A stretch of 64,000 nucleotides of DNA from Kribbella catacumbae DSM 19601 (lineage in GTDB: Bacteria > Actinomycetota > Actinomycetes > Propionibacteriales > Kribbellaceae), in contig NZ_AQUZ01000017.1 in assembly GCF_000372465.1 (NCBI RefSeq), positions 1-64,000 of the forward strand, in the 5' to 3' direction. The position numbers were made by a program, and so were the translations under genes. Positions within the stretch are counted from its first letter, which is position 1. Each line of letters starts with the position of its first letter. Under the pieces are notes generated by a model. That model had not been told where the DNA came from and searched no databases. It worked only from the letters and a program-made list of their open reading frames with translations. Shown here piece after piece: positions 9,701 through 18,918 of the stretch.

Positions 9701-9944
9701 GGTCACCAACGGTGACAAGGGCACGGACGAGCCCGTACAGGCGACTCCAGAGGCCGCTGAGACCGCTGAGGCGACGCCTGAGCAGGAGACTTCCGCACAG
9801 AACGGAACAGGCCGCAACGGCAGCACTCGACGCCGCCGCAGCAGCCGTAGCCGGGGTGCGGCGAGCAGTAAGGACACTGACGCAGGCAACAGCGGGGAAG
9901 ACACCGGAGCGACCGCTCCGGAGCTGGCTTCAACCCCGGTTTGA
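6765..9944 (+). CDS. rne: Ribonuclease E/G with histone-like and arginine/acidic N-terminal extension
   Basis: Main endoribonuclease for rRNA processing and mRNA decay. The 1059-residue protein is arranged as follows. Residues 1-160 are a Lys/Ala-rich segment with repeated AAKR and KKAA units resembling histone H1 tails. Residues about 160-470 alternate acidic stretches with arginine blocks. The S1 domain lies at about 495-600, then the 5'-sensor/RNase H-like and DNase I-like catalytic core. Mg ligands fall in DVNTGKF (about 786) and IVIDFID (about 826-832); the Zn-link is CDHCGG (about 889-894). A disordered Gln/Asn/Glu/Arg tail follows. The catalytic core is central, as in Actinobacteria, unlike E. 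coli. ATG with AAGGCCTGAGGAG upstream. Long frames on the opposite strand are codon-bias shadows. Confidence 0.95.
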   Translation: MLDNEPNTTEAAETAATAPAAKRAAKQPAKKATTRKRTTKKSAAAVPAEAEAVSTQSDAESADPAPVKKAAAKRTVKKAAAKRPAKKTAASRDTAQDSLLEADEAAEQPAAPARTAKKTTRKRSTKKAAAPQPDLLTEDTHHTDGPLAAAELPEEQLTDEELAAAEAAIGSSATASGRSATARGRSATASSDSATDTSGATSSTSSSTERGGEAADAPAEGTRRSRRRAPAAAAVLFQAPTEVPAQAQATSPVEATPEEAAPTSRRRRRPSAAERAAEAAAAAAESEAVEPEQTPEVAEEQQTTTRRRRSRRSRDADEAAAAETAVEDDEETDEDQSAEADELDGEEGGEGTRRRRRRRGGRRRRKAGDADSEDSAEEGDESEDDQTEDEADDDQSAESDDETESGTSSRRRRRRRRRKGEDAGTAADDPDETVVRVREPRSKTPTNEITAVEGSTRLEAKKQRRREGRAAGRRRAPIVTEAEFLARRESVERTMVIRAREDLTQIAVSEDNVLVEHYVAQAEQSSLIGNVYLGRVQNVLPSMEAAFIDIGKGRNAVLYAGEVDWATLGGANGPRKIESVLKSGQAVLVQVTKDPIGHKGARLTNQISLPGRYVVYVPRGGNGGISRKLPDTERNRLKGILKDIVPDEAGVIVRTAAEGATEDELTADVSRLQSYWTEIDKKSKNGQAPALLHGEPDLLIRVVRDLFTEDFSKLVISGDDAFDQVKEYVSYVAPHLAARVEKWAGDGDVFSNFRIDEQIKKALDRKVWLPSGGSLIIDRTEAMTVVDVNTGKFTGSGGNLEETVTKNNLEAAEEIVRQLRLRDIGGIIVIDFIDMVLELNRDLVLRRLVECLGRDRTKHQVAEVTSLGLVQMTRKRIGTGLLEAFSENCDHCGGRGLTLHDEPKESRRRQDDGRGRGQQSQQQSQNEQKSDGDSGAAKKTSRSRNRGKNRGRGDDEQPEQEQQNNDAAQRLAQIAAASQVTNGDKGTDEPVQATPEAAETAEATPEQETSAQNGTGRNGSTRRRRSSRSRGAASSKDTDAGNSGEDTGATAPELASTPV

Positions 9945-9953
9945 CCCGCGCCT

Positions 9954-9988
9954 GACGCGCGCCGTATTCTTGTCATTCGGCGCGCGTC
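9954..9988 (+). terminator. Hairpin after rne, before rplU
   Basis: GACGCGCGCCG (9954-9964) and CGGCGCGCGTC (9978-9988) form an 11-bp perfect stem with a 13-nt loop. There is no U-run, as is usual in high-GC actinobacteria. It may end rne transcription or act in the rplU leader. Confidence 0.6.
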
Positions 9989-10073
9989 TCGCGTGCCTCC
10001 TTTGTGTGGGCCGCAAACGTAGGTCTGTGCAGGCCCCGTAAGACTTCCAGACAAACAGAGAGTGAGATCCACG

Positions 10074-10391
10074 GTGTACGCGATCGTGCGCAGTGGCGGC
10101 ACCCAGCAGAAGGTCGCCGTCGGCGATGTCATCGAGATCGACAGCCTGACGGACCAGGTCGGCGACACGGTTTCGCTGTCCGCAGTCCTCGTCGTCGATG
10201 GCGACACCGTGACGACCGATGCCGCCGCTTTGTCCAAGGTGGCCGTCTCGGCTGAGGTCCTCGGCCGTACCAAGGGCCCGAAGATCCACATCCTCAAGTA
10301 CAAGAACAAGACCGGTTACCGCAAGCGCCAGGGGCACCGCCAGCACTACACCCAGGTCAAGGTCACCGCGATCGACGCGAAGAAGAAGTGA
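10074..10391 (+). CDS. rplU: 50S ribosomal protein L21
   Basis: Large-subunit protein binding 23S rRNA domain I; 105 residues, normal length. It begins [13 protein letters not shown] and ends with the [13 protein letters not shown] segment conserved in L21. The GTG at 10074 is the standard L21 start and follows GAGAGTGAGAT; a frame opening at 10062 would add four non-family residues. It is followed after 12 bp by rpmA, the universal L21-L27 pair. The ~130-bp leader contains the hairpin at 9954-9988. Confidence 0.98.
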   Translation: MYAIVRSGGTQQKVAVGDVIEIDSLTDQVGDTVSLSAVLVVDGDTVTTDAAALSKVAVSAEVLGRTKGPKIHILKYKNKTGYRKRQGHRQHYTQVKVTAIDAKKK

Positions 10392-10403
10392 GCTGATACA
10401 GAG

Positions 10404-10664
10404 ATGGCACACAAAAAAGGAGCAGCGTCGACCCGTAACGGTCGCGACTCCAACGCGCAGCGGCTCGGCGTGAAGCGCTTCGGTGGGCAGCTGGTCAACG
10501 CCGGCGAGATCATCGTCCGCCAGCGGGGCACGCACTTCCACCCGGGCACCCTGGTCGGCCGTGGTGGCGACGACACGCTCTTCGCGCTCGCCGAGGGCAA
10601 GGTCGAGTTCGGCGTCCGTCGCGGCCGTCGCGTCGTCAACATCGTCCCGGCCCCGGCGGAGTAA
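10404..10664 (+). CDS. rpmA: 50S ribosomal protein L27
   Basis: Large-subunit protein whose N-terminus reaches the peptidyl-transferase centre. The 86 residues begin [15 protein letters not shown], the mature-type L27 N-terminus without the Firmicute cleaved extension, and contain [10 protein letters not shown]. It is co-transcribed with rplU and followed by a strong hairpin before obg. Confidence 0.98.
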   Translation: MAHKKGAASTRNGRDSNAQRLGVKRFGGQLVNAGEIIVRQRGTHFHPGTLVGRGGDDTLFALAEGKVEFGVRRGRRVVNIVPAPAE

Positions 10665-10696
10665 CACCGCCACCCGGTTCGAGTCACAAGCCTTTG

Positions 10697-10736
10697 CGAA
10701 GGGCGGGTCCGCGGAATAGCGCGGCCCGCCCTTCGG
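10697..10736 (+). terminator. Strong hairpin after rpmA
   Basis: CGAAGGGCGGGtCCGCG pairs with CGCGGCCCGCCCTTCG with one bulge around a short GAATAG loop. It separates the ribosomal-protein operon from obg, which then has its own start region. Confidence 0.75.
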
Positions 10737-10792
10737 CTATGTACAGAGTCAGTCAGTTAGTTAGTTCCCCAGCAGGAAGTAGAGATACACCG

Positions 10793-12436
10793 ATGGCGAT
10801 CCCCAGCTTTGTCGACCGGGTCACGGTGCACGTCACCGGTGGCAACGGCGGAAACGGCTGCGCCTCGGTGCACAGCGAGAAGTTCAAGCCACTCGGCGGA
10901 CCTGACGGCGGCAACGGCGGTGACGGCGGCAGCATCATCCTGCGCGTCGACACCGACCAGACCACGCTGGTCGACTACCACCGCTCCTCCCACCGCTCCG
11001 CGACGAGCGGCCAGCAGGGCAAGGGCGATCTCCAGGCCGGCAGCAGGGGCGCGGACATCGTCCTGCCCGTCCCGGACGGCACAGTCATCAGTACTCCGGA
11101 AGGCGAAGTGCTCGCCGACCTGGTCGGCCACGGTTCCGAGTACGTCGCGGCCGCCGGCGGCAAGGGCGGCCTCGGCAACGCGGCCCTGGCCAGCTCCAGC
11201 CGCAAGGCCCCCGGCTTCGCGCTGCTCGGCGAAGAGGGCGAAGAGCGCACGATCGTGCTCGAGCTCAAGGTCGTCGCGGACATCGGCCTGGTCGGCTTCC
11301 CGAGCGCGGGCAAGTCCTCGCTGATCGCCTCGATCAGCCGGGCCCGCCCGAAGATCGCCGACTACCCCTTCACCACCTTGATCCCCAACCTGGGCGTCGT
11401 CGTCGCCGGTGAGCACGTCTTCACCGTCGCCGATGTGCCGGGCCTGATCGAGGGCGCGAGCGAGGGGCGCGGTCTCGGCCACGACTTCCTGCGTCACGTC
11501 GAGCGCTGCGCCGCGCTGGTGCACGTGATCGACTGCGCGACGTACGAGCCCGGTCGTGACCCGCTGAGCGACCTCGACACGATCGAGGCGGAGCTGAAGG
11601 CCCACGGCGGGCTGGAGGACCGGCCCCGGCTGATCGCCCTGAACAAGGTCGACGTCCCGGACGCCAAGGAGATCGCCGAGATGGTGACGGCCGAGCTCGA
11701 GCAGCGCGGCCACAAGGTGTTCTCGATCTCGACCGCGAGCCACGAAGGCCTGGACGGGTTGAAGTTCGCGATGGCCGAGATCGTCGCCAAGCGCCGCGCC
11801 GAGGAGGAGAAGCCGGACAACACCCGGATCATCCTCCGGCCGCGCGCGACCGGAGGGCCGGAGTTCAAGGTCAAGAAGACCCCGGACGGCATCTGGCTGG
11901 TGCAGGGCGAGAAGCCCGAGCGCTGGATCCGGCAGACCGACTTCACCAACGCCGAGGCGACCGGTTACCTGGCCGACCGGCTGAACCGTCTCGGCGTCGA
12001 GCGCCAGCTGCTCGAGCTGGGCGCGCAGGCCGGCGACGGCGTGCAGATCGGCGACGGCCAGAACGCTGTGGTCTTCGACTTCGCGCCCGAAGTACAGGCC
12101 GGGGCGGAACTGCTGTCGCGGCGTGGCGAGGACCAGCGACTGGACGAGGACCGTCCGGCGGCCCAGCGCCGCAAGGACAAGGACGAGCGGTACCACGCAC
12201 TCCGGCTGGGCGAGATCGAGCGCCCGGCGGACCTGTCGGAGTACGGCAAGGGCTGGGTCGAGGACGAGGTCGACCTGACCCCGGCGGAGGCCAAGGCGGC
12301 TCAGAAGGCCGCCGAGAGGCTGGCGCGCAAACAAGCGCGCGAGCTGGCCGCCGCGGAGGAGCTGGAGGCCGAGCGCCTGTACCGGGCCGGCCAGGTCATC
12401 GACATCGATGCCGAGAGCAACAACCAGGACGCATGA
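10793..12436 (+). CDS. obg: GTPase Obg (CgtA)
   Basis: Essential ribosome-associated GTPase in 50S maturation and stress control. Of 547 residues, about 1-160 form the glycine-rich Obg fold (GGNGGNG, GGDGG repeats). The G domain follows with P-loop GFPSAGKS (about 168-175), DVPGLIEGA (about 214) and NKVD (about 284). An OCT domain occupies about 355-430. The C-terminal ~100 residues are charged and disordered, as in actinobacterial Obg. The ATG at 10793 has AGCAGGAAG upstream; the open frame extends further 5' through the rpmA terminator but is not coding there. Confidence 0.97.
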   Translation: MAIPSFVDRVTVHVTGGNGGNGCASVHSEKFKPLGGPDGGNGGDGGSIILRVDTDQTTLVDYHRSSHRSATSGQQGKGDLQAGSRGADIVLPVPDGTVISTPEGEVLADLVGHGSEYVAAAGGKGGLGNAALASSSRKAPGFALLGEEGEERTIVLELKVVADIGLVGFPSAGKSSLIASISRARPKIADYPFTTLIPNLGVVVAGEHVFTVADVPGLIEGASEGRGLGHDFLRHVERCAALVHVIDCATYEPGRDPLSDLDTIEAELKAHGGLEDRPRLIALNKVDVPDAKEIAEMVTAELEQRGHKVFSISTASHEGLDGLKFAMAEIVAKRRAEEEKPDNTRIILRPRATGGPEFKVKKTPDGIWLVQGEKPERWIRQTDFTNAEATGYLADRLNRLGVERQLLELGAQAGDGVQIGDGQNAVVFDFAPEVQAGAELLSRRGEDQRLDEDRPAAQRRKDKDERYHALRLGEIERPADLSEYGKGWVEDEVDLTPAEAKAAQKAAERLARKQARELAAAEELEAERLYRAGQVIDIDAESNNQDA

Positions 12437-12499
12437 CCGGAGGCCGTCGACGACGCCGGCCCCGCTGATGCTCCCACTCCCACTGAGTCAGGAAAACTG

Positions 12500-13621
12500 A
12501 TGCGGGACATGAAGCAACGGGTTGAGGTCGTCAAGGCCGGGCGGATCGTCGTGAAGGTCGGTTCGTCGTCGCTGACCCAGCGCGGGCGGATCGACCTCGA
12601 ACGGCTGCGCCTGCTCGTCGACGCGATCGCCGCACGGCGGGTGGAGGGCACCGAGGTCGTGCTCGTCTCCTCTGGCGCGATCGCGGCCGGGCTCGCGCCG
12701 ATGGGACTGCGCTCACGCCCACGCGACCTCGCCACCCAGCAAGCAGCCGCCTCGGTCGGCCAAGGGCTGCTGATGGCTCGGTACAGCGACGCCTTCGCCG
12801 CGCACGGACTCCGCGTCGGCCAGGTGCTGCTGACCGTCGACGACGTCACCCGGCGAAGCCATTATCGCAACGCCTACAGGACTTTCGCTCGCCTCCTCGA
12901 GCTGGGCGTCGTGCCGATCGTCAACGAGAACGACACCGTCGCGACGACCGAGATCCGCTTCGGCGATAACGACCGGCTGGCCGCGCTGACCAGCCACCTC
13001 GTGCATACCGACCTGCTGGTCCTGCTCTCCGACGTGGACGGCCTGTACGACGGCGACCCGCGCAAACCCGGTACGACGATGCTCACCGACGTCCGCGGAC
13101 CGGCTGATCTCAAGGCGCTGCAGATCGGCCGGACGGGGAGCTCCGGCGTTGGTACGGGCGGCATGCAGACCAAGGTCGAAGCGGCCGCGATCGCCACCGA
13201 GGCAGGCATTCCGGTGGTACTCACCTCGGCCGCCCACGTCGGCGAAGCGCTGCGCGGCGACCCGGTCGGCACGCTGTTCCACCCGACCGGCCGCCGCCGC
13301 AAAACCCGCCTGCTCTGGCTCGCCCACGCCACTTCTGGCCAAGGCCGCCTCATACTCGACGAAGGCGCCGTCCGAGCAGTCACCGAGCGCCGCTCCTCAC
13401 TACTCCCGGCCGGCATCACCGCCATCGAAGGCAAGTTCTCCGCCGGCGACCCGGTCGACCTCGTCTCACCCGCAGGCGTGGTGATCGCCCGGGGCCTGGT
13501 CAACTACGACGCCACCGAACTCCCCGACCTGCTAGGCCGCTCCACCCGAGACCTGGCCCGCGAACTCGGCCCGACGTACGAGCGAGAAGTAGTCCACCGC
13601 GACGACCTCGTCCTCCTGTGA
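12500..13621 (+). CDS. proB: Glutamate 5-kinase
   Basis: Phosphorylates glutamate to gamma-glutamyl phosphate, the first step of proline synthesis. The 373 residues comprise an amino-acid kinase domain (VVKVGSSSL near 16-24, LVSSGAIAAG, VNENDTVA, FGDNDRLAA, LLSDVDGLYDGDP, GTGGMQTKV) and a C-terminal PUA domain (about 285-365), as in E. coli ProB. The ATG at 12500 follows CAGGAAAA; an ATG three codons later is the alternative. Its partner proA is 8 kb downstream on the same strand, separated by the carboxylate-uptake module. Confidence 0.97.
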   Translation: MRDMKQRVEVVKAGRIVVKVGSSSLTQRGRIDLERLRLLVDAIAARRVEGTEVVLVSSGAIAAGLAPMGLRSRPRDLATQQAAASVGQGLLMARYSDAFAAHGLRVGQVLLTVDDVTRRSHYRNAYRTFARLLELGVVPIVNENDTVATTEIRFGDNDRLAALTSHLVHTDLLVLLSDVDGLYDGDPRKPGTTMLTDVRGPADLKALQIGRTGSSGVGTGGMQTKVEAAAIATEAGIPVVLTSAAHVGEALRGDPVGTLFHPTGRRRKTRLLWLAHATSGQGRLILDEGAVRAVTERRSSLLPAGITAIEGKFSAGDPVDLVSPAGVVIARGLVNYDATELPDLLGRSTRDLARELGPTYEREVVHRDDLVLL

Positions 13622-13622
13622 C

Positions 13623-13728
13623 GCGAGCCCACCAGTGGTGGGCTCGGACCTGAAGCGGTGACCGTGAACAGGGTAGACCTTGTTCACAGTCACCGGAGGG
13701 TGACCGAGCCCACCACTGGTGGGCTTGC
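13623..13728. repeat. Triple-palindrome intergenic element, class I copy 1
   Basis: A 21-nt palindrome (13625-13645, core CCCACCAGTGGTGGG) is followed by a central hairpin with stem GTGAACA/TGTTCAC around a GGTAGACC loop, then a second 21-nt palindrome (13706-13726). The second outer palindrome is the reverse complement of the first apart from its last base. It starts directly after the proB stop and ends before the convergent usp gene, so it may be a bidirectional terminator. A second copy lies at 43850-43953. Confidence 0.8.
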
Positions 13729-13747
13729 AACAACGTTTTGGGCGGGG

Positions 13748-14161
13748 CTAGGCCGGCTCGGGGCTGGTGGGGTGGGATTTGATCGCCAGCACGGGGCATT
13801 CGGCTTCCAGGAGGATGGTTTGGGCCTGGCTGCCGAGGATGAGTTTGCCGACCGGGGTGCGGCGGCGGAGGCCGATGACGATGAGTTCGGCGTTCAGCTC
13901 TTCGGCCAGGCGGAGGATCTGGTCGGCCGCGTCTTTGCTCGCCACCAGTTGGGTCAGCTCGTGGTCGACACCGGAGTCGGTGAGGCGTTGCTCGATCGAC
14001 TGCCACTCGGCGCCGGACGCGAAACGCTTGTCCACCAAGGCTTCCCCGCGCGACGAGTTCACCACGACCAGTCGCTGGCCGCGCAGGCGGGCTTCCTCGA
14101 TCGCGCTGTCCAGGGCCGCGATGCCTTCAGGGGTTGGCACATAGCCGACGATGATCGCCAT
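13748..14161 (-). CDS. Universal stress protein (UspA family)
   Basis: The 137-residue single-domain Usp has the ATP-binding signature G-2x-G-9x-S/T: GLRRRTPVGKLILGSQAQ near residues 105-122. The ATG follows GGAGA and lies one base past the tctA stop, so it is the last gene of the tctC-tctB-tctA operon. Usp genes are often appended to Tct and TRAP transporter operons, where they may sense ATP or energy state. That link is by context only. Confidence 0.92.
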   Translation of the reverse strand: MAIIVGYVPTPEGIAALDSAIEEARLRGQRLVVVNSSRGEALVDKRFASGAEWQSIEQRLTDSGVDHELTQLVASKDAADQILRLAEELNAELIVIGLRRRTPVGKLILGSQAQTILLEAECPVLAIKSHPTSPEPA

Positions 14162-14162
14162 C

Positions 14163-15665
14163 TCAGTCTCCTACCTTGACGGGCTCGCGAGTCCGGAGCC
14201 GGGTGACGATCGGGGGAACGACGAGGACCAGCAGGATCACGACGTACACGATCTTCGCGAACCACGTGTCGGTCAGCCCGCTGATGTGTCCGTCGCTGAT
14301 CTGCAGCGCCCGCCGCAACTGCACCTCGGCAGTCGGCCCGAGGATGATGCCGATGATCGCTGGTACGACGGGCAACCCGAACCGCCGCATCCCGAACCCG
14401 AGCGCACCCAGGACGAGTAGCAGCCACAGGTCGAAGGTGGACAGGTTGGCCGCATAGGCGCCGATGCTGGCGAAGAACAGGATCCCGGCGTACAGGTAAG
14501 GCCGGGGGATCCGGAGCAGTTTGGCCCACATCGGTGCCAGCGGCAGGTTCAGCGCGAGCAGGATCACGTTGCCGATGAAGAGGCTGGCCACCAGACCCCA
14601 GACCAGCTCGGGCTGGGTCTGCAGCAGTCGCGTGCCCGGCTGGATGCCGTAGCCCTGGAAGGCGCCCAGCATCACCGCGGCGGTCGCGGTGGTCGGGATC
14701 CCCAACGTGAGCAGGGGAACCAGACCACCCGCGGCCGACGCGTTGTTCGTCGCCTCGGGACCGGCGACGCCCTCGATCGCACCCTGACCGAACTCCTCGG
14801 GGTGCTTGCTCAGCTTCTTCTCGGTGACGTAGGACAAGAAGGTCGGGATCTCGGCGCCACCGGCCGGGATCGCGCCGAACGGGAAGCCGATCGCCGTACC
14901 GCGCAGCCAGGGCTTCCACGACCGGCGCCAGTCCTCCCGGGTCATCCGGGCGGCGCCGACGCTGATGATCTCGGCCGGCGTACGGCGTAGGTGAGCCGCG
15001 ATCCACAAGGCCTCGCCGACCGCGAACAGCCCGACCGCGACCACGACGACATCGATGCCGTCGGCAAGTTCCGGCAGGCCGAGGGTGAGCCGTTGCTGGC
15101 CGGACGTCGGGTCGATCCCGATGGTACCGACCAGCAGGCCGATCGCGAGCGCGGCCAGCCCGCGGATCTTCGAGGAGCCGAGCACGGTGGTGACGGCGAT
15201 GAACGCGAGCACCATCACGGCGAAGTAGTCCGGCGCGCCCATCTTGATCGCCAGCTTGACGACCCCCGGTGCGACCAGTGCGAGCGCCAGCGTACCGATC
15301 GTGCCGGCGATGAACGACCCGATCGCGGCGGTGGCCAGCGCGGCGGCGGCTCTGCCCTTGCGGGCCATCTTGTTGCCTTCGATCGCTGTCACCACCGAGG
15401 CGCTTTCACCTGGTGTGTTGAGCAGAATCGAGGTGGTCGAACCGCCGTACATGCCGCCGTAGTAGATGCCGGCGAACATGATGAAGGCCTGGGTCGGTTC
15501 GAGCGCGTAGGTGAGCGGCAGCAGCAGCGCGATCGTCATCGCCGGGCCGATCCCGGGCAGGACGCCGATCGCGGTACCGAGCAGGACGCCGACGAAGGCG
15601 TACAGCAGGTTGGTCGGATGGGCCGCGGTGGCGAAGCCGTTCAGCAGTTCGGAGAGCGCGTCCAT
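14163..15665 (-). CDS. tctA: Tripartite tricarboxylate transporter large permease (TctA)
   Basis: Large membrane subunit (500 residues, about 10-12 helices) of a binding-protein-dependent secondary transporter for citrate-like carboxylates. The family blocks [20 protein letters not shown] and [20 protein letters not shown] are intact. Its start overlaps the tctB stop (ATGA), implying translational coupling. It works with TctC (extracytoplasmic) and TctB (small permease). Confidence 0.95.
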   Translation of the reverse strand: MDALSELLNGFATAAHPTNLLYAFVGVLLGTAIGVLPGIGPAMTIALLLPLTYALEPTQAFIMFAGIYYGGMYGGSTTSILLNTPGESASVVTAIEGNKMARKGRAAAALATAAIGSFIAGTIGTLALALVAPGVVKLAIKMGAPDYFAVMVLAFIAVTTVLGSSKIRGLAALAIGLLVGTIGIDPTSGQQRLTLGLPELADGIDVVVVAVGLFAVGEALWIAAHLRRTPAEIISVGAARMTREDWRRSWKPWLRGTAIGFPFGAIPAGGAEIPTFLSYVTEKKLSKHPEEFGQGAIEGVAGPEATNNASAAGGLVPLLTLGIPTTATAAVMLGAFQGYGIQPGTRLLQTQPELVWGLVASLFIGNVILLALNLPLAPMWAKLLRIPRPYLYAGILFFASIGAYAANLSTFDLWLLLVLGALGFGMRRFGLPVVPAIIGIILGPTAEVQLRRALQISDGHISGLTDTWFAKIVYVVILLVLVVPPIVTRLRTREPVKVGD

Positions 15666-16159
15666 CAGAGGATTCCCTTGAGGATCCCGACCGGCAAGGC
15701 GATGCCGAGGCCGAGGTTGAACAGGTACCAGGTGCTGACCGACAGGGCGACCGAGAGGATCGCGTTGCGGATCAGGTGCCGGCTGCCGAGCGCGAACGTC
15801 GTACCGAAGAACAGCACGGCGCCGGAGACCGGCCAGCCGAGCCGGTCGATCAGCAGGACGTTGGCGACGAAGGCGGCGACCAGCAGACCGAGTGTCTTCC
15901 AGTCGCTGCCGTGGCTGAGGTCGACGTCCTCACCGGCTTCCTGCTCACCGCGACCGCCGCGGAGGATGTCGGCCGCGAGCAGGACCGCCGAGACGACGAG
16001 CAGGATGCCGACCGCGATCGGTACCGTCTTCGGGCCGACCGGCCCGCGGGCACCCTCCACGGCGGCGAGCTGCGTCGCGTCGATCAGCGCCCAGCCGCCC
16101 AGGATCAGGAGGAGGAGGGCCACTCCGAGTTCGGAGCGGCCCTGCTTCACGGCGGCCAT
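15665..16159 (-). CDS. tctB: Tripartite tricarboxylate transporter small permease (TctB)
   Basis: The 164-residue protein has four predicted helices, the topology expected for TctB. It is sequence-variable as is normal for the family ([17 protein letters not shown] near the N-terminus, the DRLGWPVSG segment in the middle). It overlaps tctC upstream and tctA downstream by ATGA junctions, fixing its role in the transporter. Confidence 0.9.
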   Translation of the reverse strand: MAAVKQGRSELGVALLLLILGGWALIDATQLAAVEGARGPVGPKTVPIAVGILLVVSAVLLAADILRGGRGEQEAGEDVDLSHGSDWKTLGLLVAAFVANVLLIDRLGWPVSGAVLFFGTTFALGSRHLIRNAILSVALSVSTWYLFNLGLGIALPVGILKGIL

Positions 16160-17163
16160 CAGACGACGAGACCCAGCTCTCGCAGTACGCCGGCGACCCG
16201 GTCGTTCTCCGAGGTCAGGAAGCTCTTGAACTCGTCACCGGTCTGGAACGCGTCCGTCCAGCCCTGCTTGGTCAGCGTCGTCTTCCACTGCTCGGACTCG
16301 TGCATCTTGGTGAGCAGCTCGACGAACTGCTTCTTCTTCTCGTCCGGCAGTCCGGGCGGCGCGACGATGCCGCGCCAGTTGGTGAAGACCAGGTCGATGT
16401 TCAGGCTCTTCAGCGTGGGCGCGTCGACACCGTCCACCGGATTCGCGCTGGTGACCGCGAGGATCTTCACGTCCCCCGACTTGGCCTGCTCGGCGACCTC
16501 GGCGATCCCGGTCGCGGCGAAGGAGATCTTCTTGCCGAGGATCGCGGTCAGCAGCTCGCCACCGCCGTCGTACGGGACGTAGTTGACGAGCTTCGGCTGG
16601 ACACCGACGGCCTTGGCCAGCAGCATCGGCGTGAGGTGGTCGGGCCCGCCCTTGTTGGAGGCGCCGCCGACCGGCACCTTGCCCGGGTCCGCCTTCCAGG
16701 CCGCGACCAGCTGGTCCAGGCTCGTGTACGGCGAATCCTTCGGTACGACGATCGCCTCGGCCTCCTCGATCAGCTTCGCGATCGGGACGGTGTCCTGCAG
16801 GGTCGCCTTGGACTTGTTGGTGAAGACGGCCCCGACGACGCCGAGACCCATCTGCATCAGGATGTCCTCTTTGCCCTTCTCGTTGGCCAGCCGTTGCAGG
16901 CCGACCGTGCCACCGGCGCCGGCGGTGTTGAAGACCTCGACGGTGTCGGTCAGCTTGGCGTCCTGCATCGCCTTCGCGGCCGCCCGGGCGGTGGTGTCGT
17001 AACCGCTGCCGGGGGAGTTGGGGACGAGGACGCGCAGGCCCTTCAGCGGGCCGGTGCTGGCACCGCCCGAGGCGTTGTCGTCGGCGCTGACGCCGCAGCC
17101 GCTCGCCACGACGGCGAACGCCGCGACAGCGCTGATACTGGTGAACCACGTCCGTGCTCGCAC
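16159..17163 (-). CDS. tctC: Tripartite tricarboxylate transporter substrate-binding lipoprotein (TctC)
   Basis: Solute-binding subunit anchored outside the membrane by a lipid. The 334-residue protein starts at a GTG with GGAG eight bases upstream. The signal sequence ends in the lipobox ASGC (cleavage before Cys at about residue 22). The Bug/TctC blocks NSPGSGYDTTAR and AGAGGTVGLQRL and the GG-x2-LLTAILG segment are present. It is first gene of tctC-tctB-tctA-usp and divergent from the sensor kinase, which probably controls it. Ligand not deducible; citrate, tricarballylate, tartrate or terephthalate-like acids are family substrates. Confidence 0.93.
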   Translation of the reverse strand: MRARTWFTSISAVAAFAVVASGCGVSADDNASGGASTGPLKGLRVLVPNSPGSGYDTTARAAAKAMQDAKLTDTVEVFNTAGAGGTVGLQRLANEKGKEDILMQMGLGVVGAVFTNKSKATLQDTVPIAKLIEEAEAIVVPKDSPYTSLDQLVAAWKADPGKVPVGGASNKGGPDHLTPMLLAKAVGVQPKLVNYVPYDGGGELLTAILGKKISFAATGIAEVAEQAKSGDVKILAVTSANPVDGVDAPTLKSLNIDLVFTNWRGIVAPPGLPDEKKKQFVELLTKMHESEQWKTTLTKQGWTDAFQTGDEFKSFLTSENDRVAGVLRELGLVV

Positions 17164-17310
17164 GGCAGTCTCCTTGCTTTCGGTGGTGCGGTTGCCCGTC
17201 AGCGTGGCGTGGTGTTTTGCGGGTGTCACCGTTACTACCGCAAACTCAGTTGTGTTCATTGTGCTCACGCGATGATGGCGCGATCCGGCCGGTCCGAGCA
17301 CAATCAGGGC

Positions 17311-18918
17311 GTGAAGACCAGACGGCGAGTGGTACTACGACCGCGGCGGTGGACGCTGGCCGGGCGGATGCTCGCCGTCCAGCTGCTGATCGTCCTGGTC
17401 GTGCTGGTCGGCGTCGCGGCGGTCTCGGTGGCGCAGTTGAGTGCGCGCTACCACGAGACCGAGGGCAACCGGGCGCTCGCGGTGGCAGAGCGGCTCGCGG
17501 TGACGGCCGGCGTACGGGATGTTGCCAGCCTTGGGCCTGCCTACACCACTCAGGCGCAGTCCGTGGTCGAGTCCGGACGGACCTTCTCCGGTTCGACGTA
17601 CGTCGTGGTGGCGCTGCGCAACCGCCAGATCGTTGCTTCCACCGACCCGCTTCCGATCACCGGAAAGCCCTTGCTGCAGGAGACCGACGCGTTCCTCGGC
17701 CGGTCCTGGGTCGGGCGCGACGAGGTCACCGGTGCCGCGCTCGCGATGGCGCCGATCCTCAACGAGGACTCGGGGGCGACGGATGGCGTGGTCGCCGTCG
17801 GCCGGCAGTACCCCTCCGTGCTGGACAACCTGGCCGCGGCGATGCCCAACCTGCTCACCTATCTGGGGATCGCGAGCTTGCTGGGTGTGATCGGTTCGTT
17901 GCTCTTGGCAAGAACCGTGAAGCGGCAGACGCTCGGGCTGGAGCCGCGCGAGATCACCGGCCTGGTCGAGCAGCGGGAGGCGTTGCTGCACGGCATCAAG
18001 GAGGGCGTGCTCGCGGTCGACCTGGATCGCCGGATCACCATGGTCAACGACGAGGCCGCGCACCTGCTCGGCGTACCGGTCGTGTCGGCCGGGCGGGCGC
18101 TGATCGAGGTCGACGACACCGGGCGGCTGGGCGAGATCTTCGACGGTACGGACATCGCGACCGACCGGATCCTGCCCCTGCACGGGCGCGTGCTCACGCT
18201 GAACCGGATGCCGGTCCGCAGCCACGGCCGGCACATCGGCTGGGTGGCGACCTTCCGCGACCGGACCGAGCTGCTCGAACTGCAACGCGAGCTGGACCTG
18301 ACCCGGAACACCACCGACACGCTGCGGGCGCAGGCGCACGAGTTCAGCAACCGGATGCACATCGTCAGCGGGCTGATCGAGCTGGGCGAGTACGACGACG
18401 TCCGCCGCTACATCCAGCGCGTCGCGGCCGACCAGACCGAGCTGACCGCGGGGATCACCGCGCGGGTCGCCGATCCGGCGGTGGCCGCACTGCTGATCGC
18501 GAAATCCAGTCAGGCCGCCGAGCGTGGGGTCAGCTTCGTCGTCGACCAGGCGACCTTGCTGTCCCGGCTGGACGAGCGGCTCGCGACGGATGTCTCGACG
18601 GTGCTCGGCAACTTGGTGGACAACGCTCTGGATGCCGCGACGGGTGCGCGGGATCCCTATGTCGCCGTCGAGGTGCTGGAGACGGCGGGCGCAGTACGGA
18701 TCGAAGTACGGGACTCTGGGCCGGGTGTGGACAGTGGGATGCAGCATCGGGTGTTCACGCATGGTTTCAGCACGAAGGATGGTGCCGAGGATCGGGGGAT
18801 CGGGCTGGCGCTGGTCCGGGTGATCTGCCGGAAGCGAGGTGGGGATGTGACGGTGCACAACGAGAACGGCGCGGTCTTCGTGGCGACGCTGCCGGTGCTG
18901 GCGCAGGCGCGGGCATGA
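17311..18918 (+). CDS. CitA/DctS-type sensor histidine kinase
   Basis: Membrane sensor for an external carboxylate. Of 535 residues, a first helix lies at about 15-40, an extracytoplasmic PAS-like domain (PDC/CitAP type) at about 41-175, a second helix at about 180-205, a cytoplasmic PAS at about 220-320, then the SpoOB/HATPase core. The phospho-acceptor is His343 in AQAHEFSNRMH, the N-box NLVDNALDA is near 434, and the G boxes are DSGPGV and GIGLALV. The GTG at 17311 is chosen for family length; ATG at 17272 is an alternative. It overlaps the response regulator by 4 bp and is divergent from tctC, the classic TctDE/CitAB arrangement. Confidence 0.92.
   Translation: MKTRRRVVLRPRRWTLAGRMLAVQLLIVLVVLVGVAAVSVAQLSARYHETEGNRALAVAERLAVTAGVRDVASLGPAYTTQAQSVVESGRTFSGSTYVVVALRNRQIVASTDPLPITGKPLLQETDAFLGRSWVGRDEVTGAALAMAPILNEDSGATDGVVAVGRQYPSVLDNLAAAMPNLLTYLGIASLLGVIGSLLLARTVKRQTLGLEPREITGLVEQREALLHGIKEGVLAVDLDRRITMVNDEAAHLLGVPVVSAGRALIEVDDTGRLGEIFDGTDIATDRILPLHGRVLTLNRMPVRSHGRHIGWVATFRDRTELLELQRELDLTRNTTDTLRAQAHEFSNRMHIVSGLIELGEYDDVRRYIQRVAADQTELTAGITARVADPAVAALLIAKSSQAAERGVSFVVDQATLLSRLDERLATDVSTVLGNLVDNALDAATGARDPYVAVEVLETAGAVRIEVRDSGPGVDSGMQHRVFTHGFSTKDGAEDRGIGLALVRVICRKRGGDVTVHNENGAVFVATLPVLAQARA

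Noticed and set aside
10074-10664. A prp protease gene between rplU and rpmA
   Set aside because: The gap is 12 bp and L27 starts with the mature AHKKG N-terminus, so no cleavage protease is needed.
16300-17310. Upstream extension of the sensor kinase frame by 337 codons
   Set aside because: It runs antisense through tctC, whose lipoprotein signal and family motifs are clear; the kinase begins at or just before 17311.
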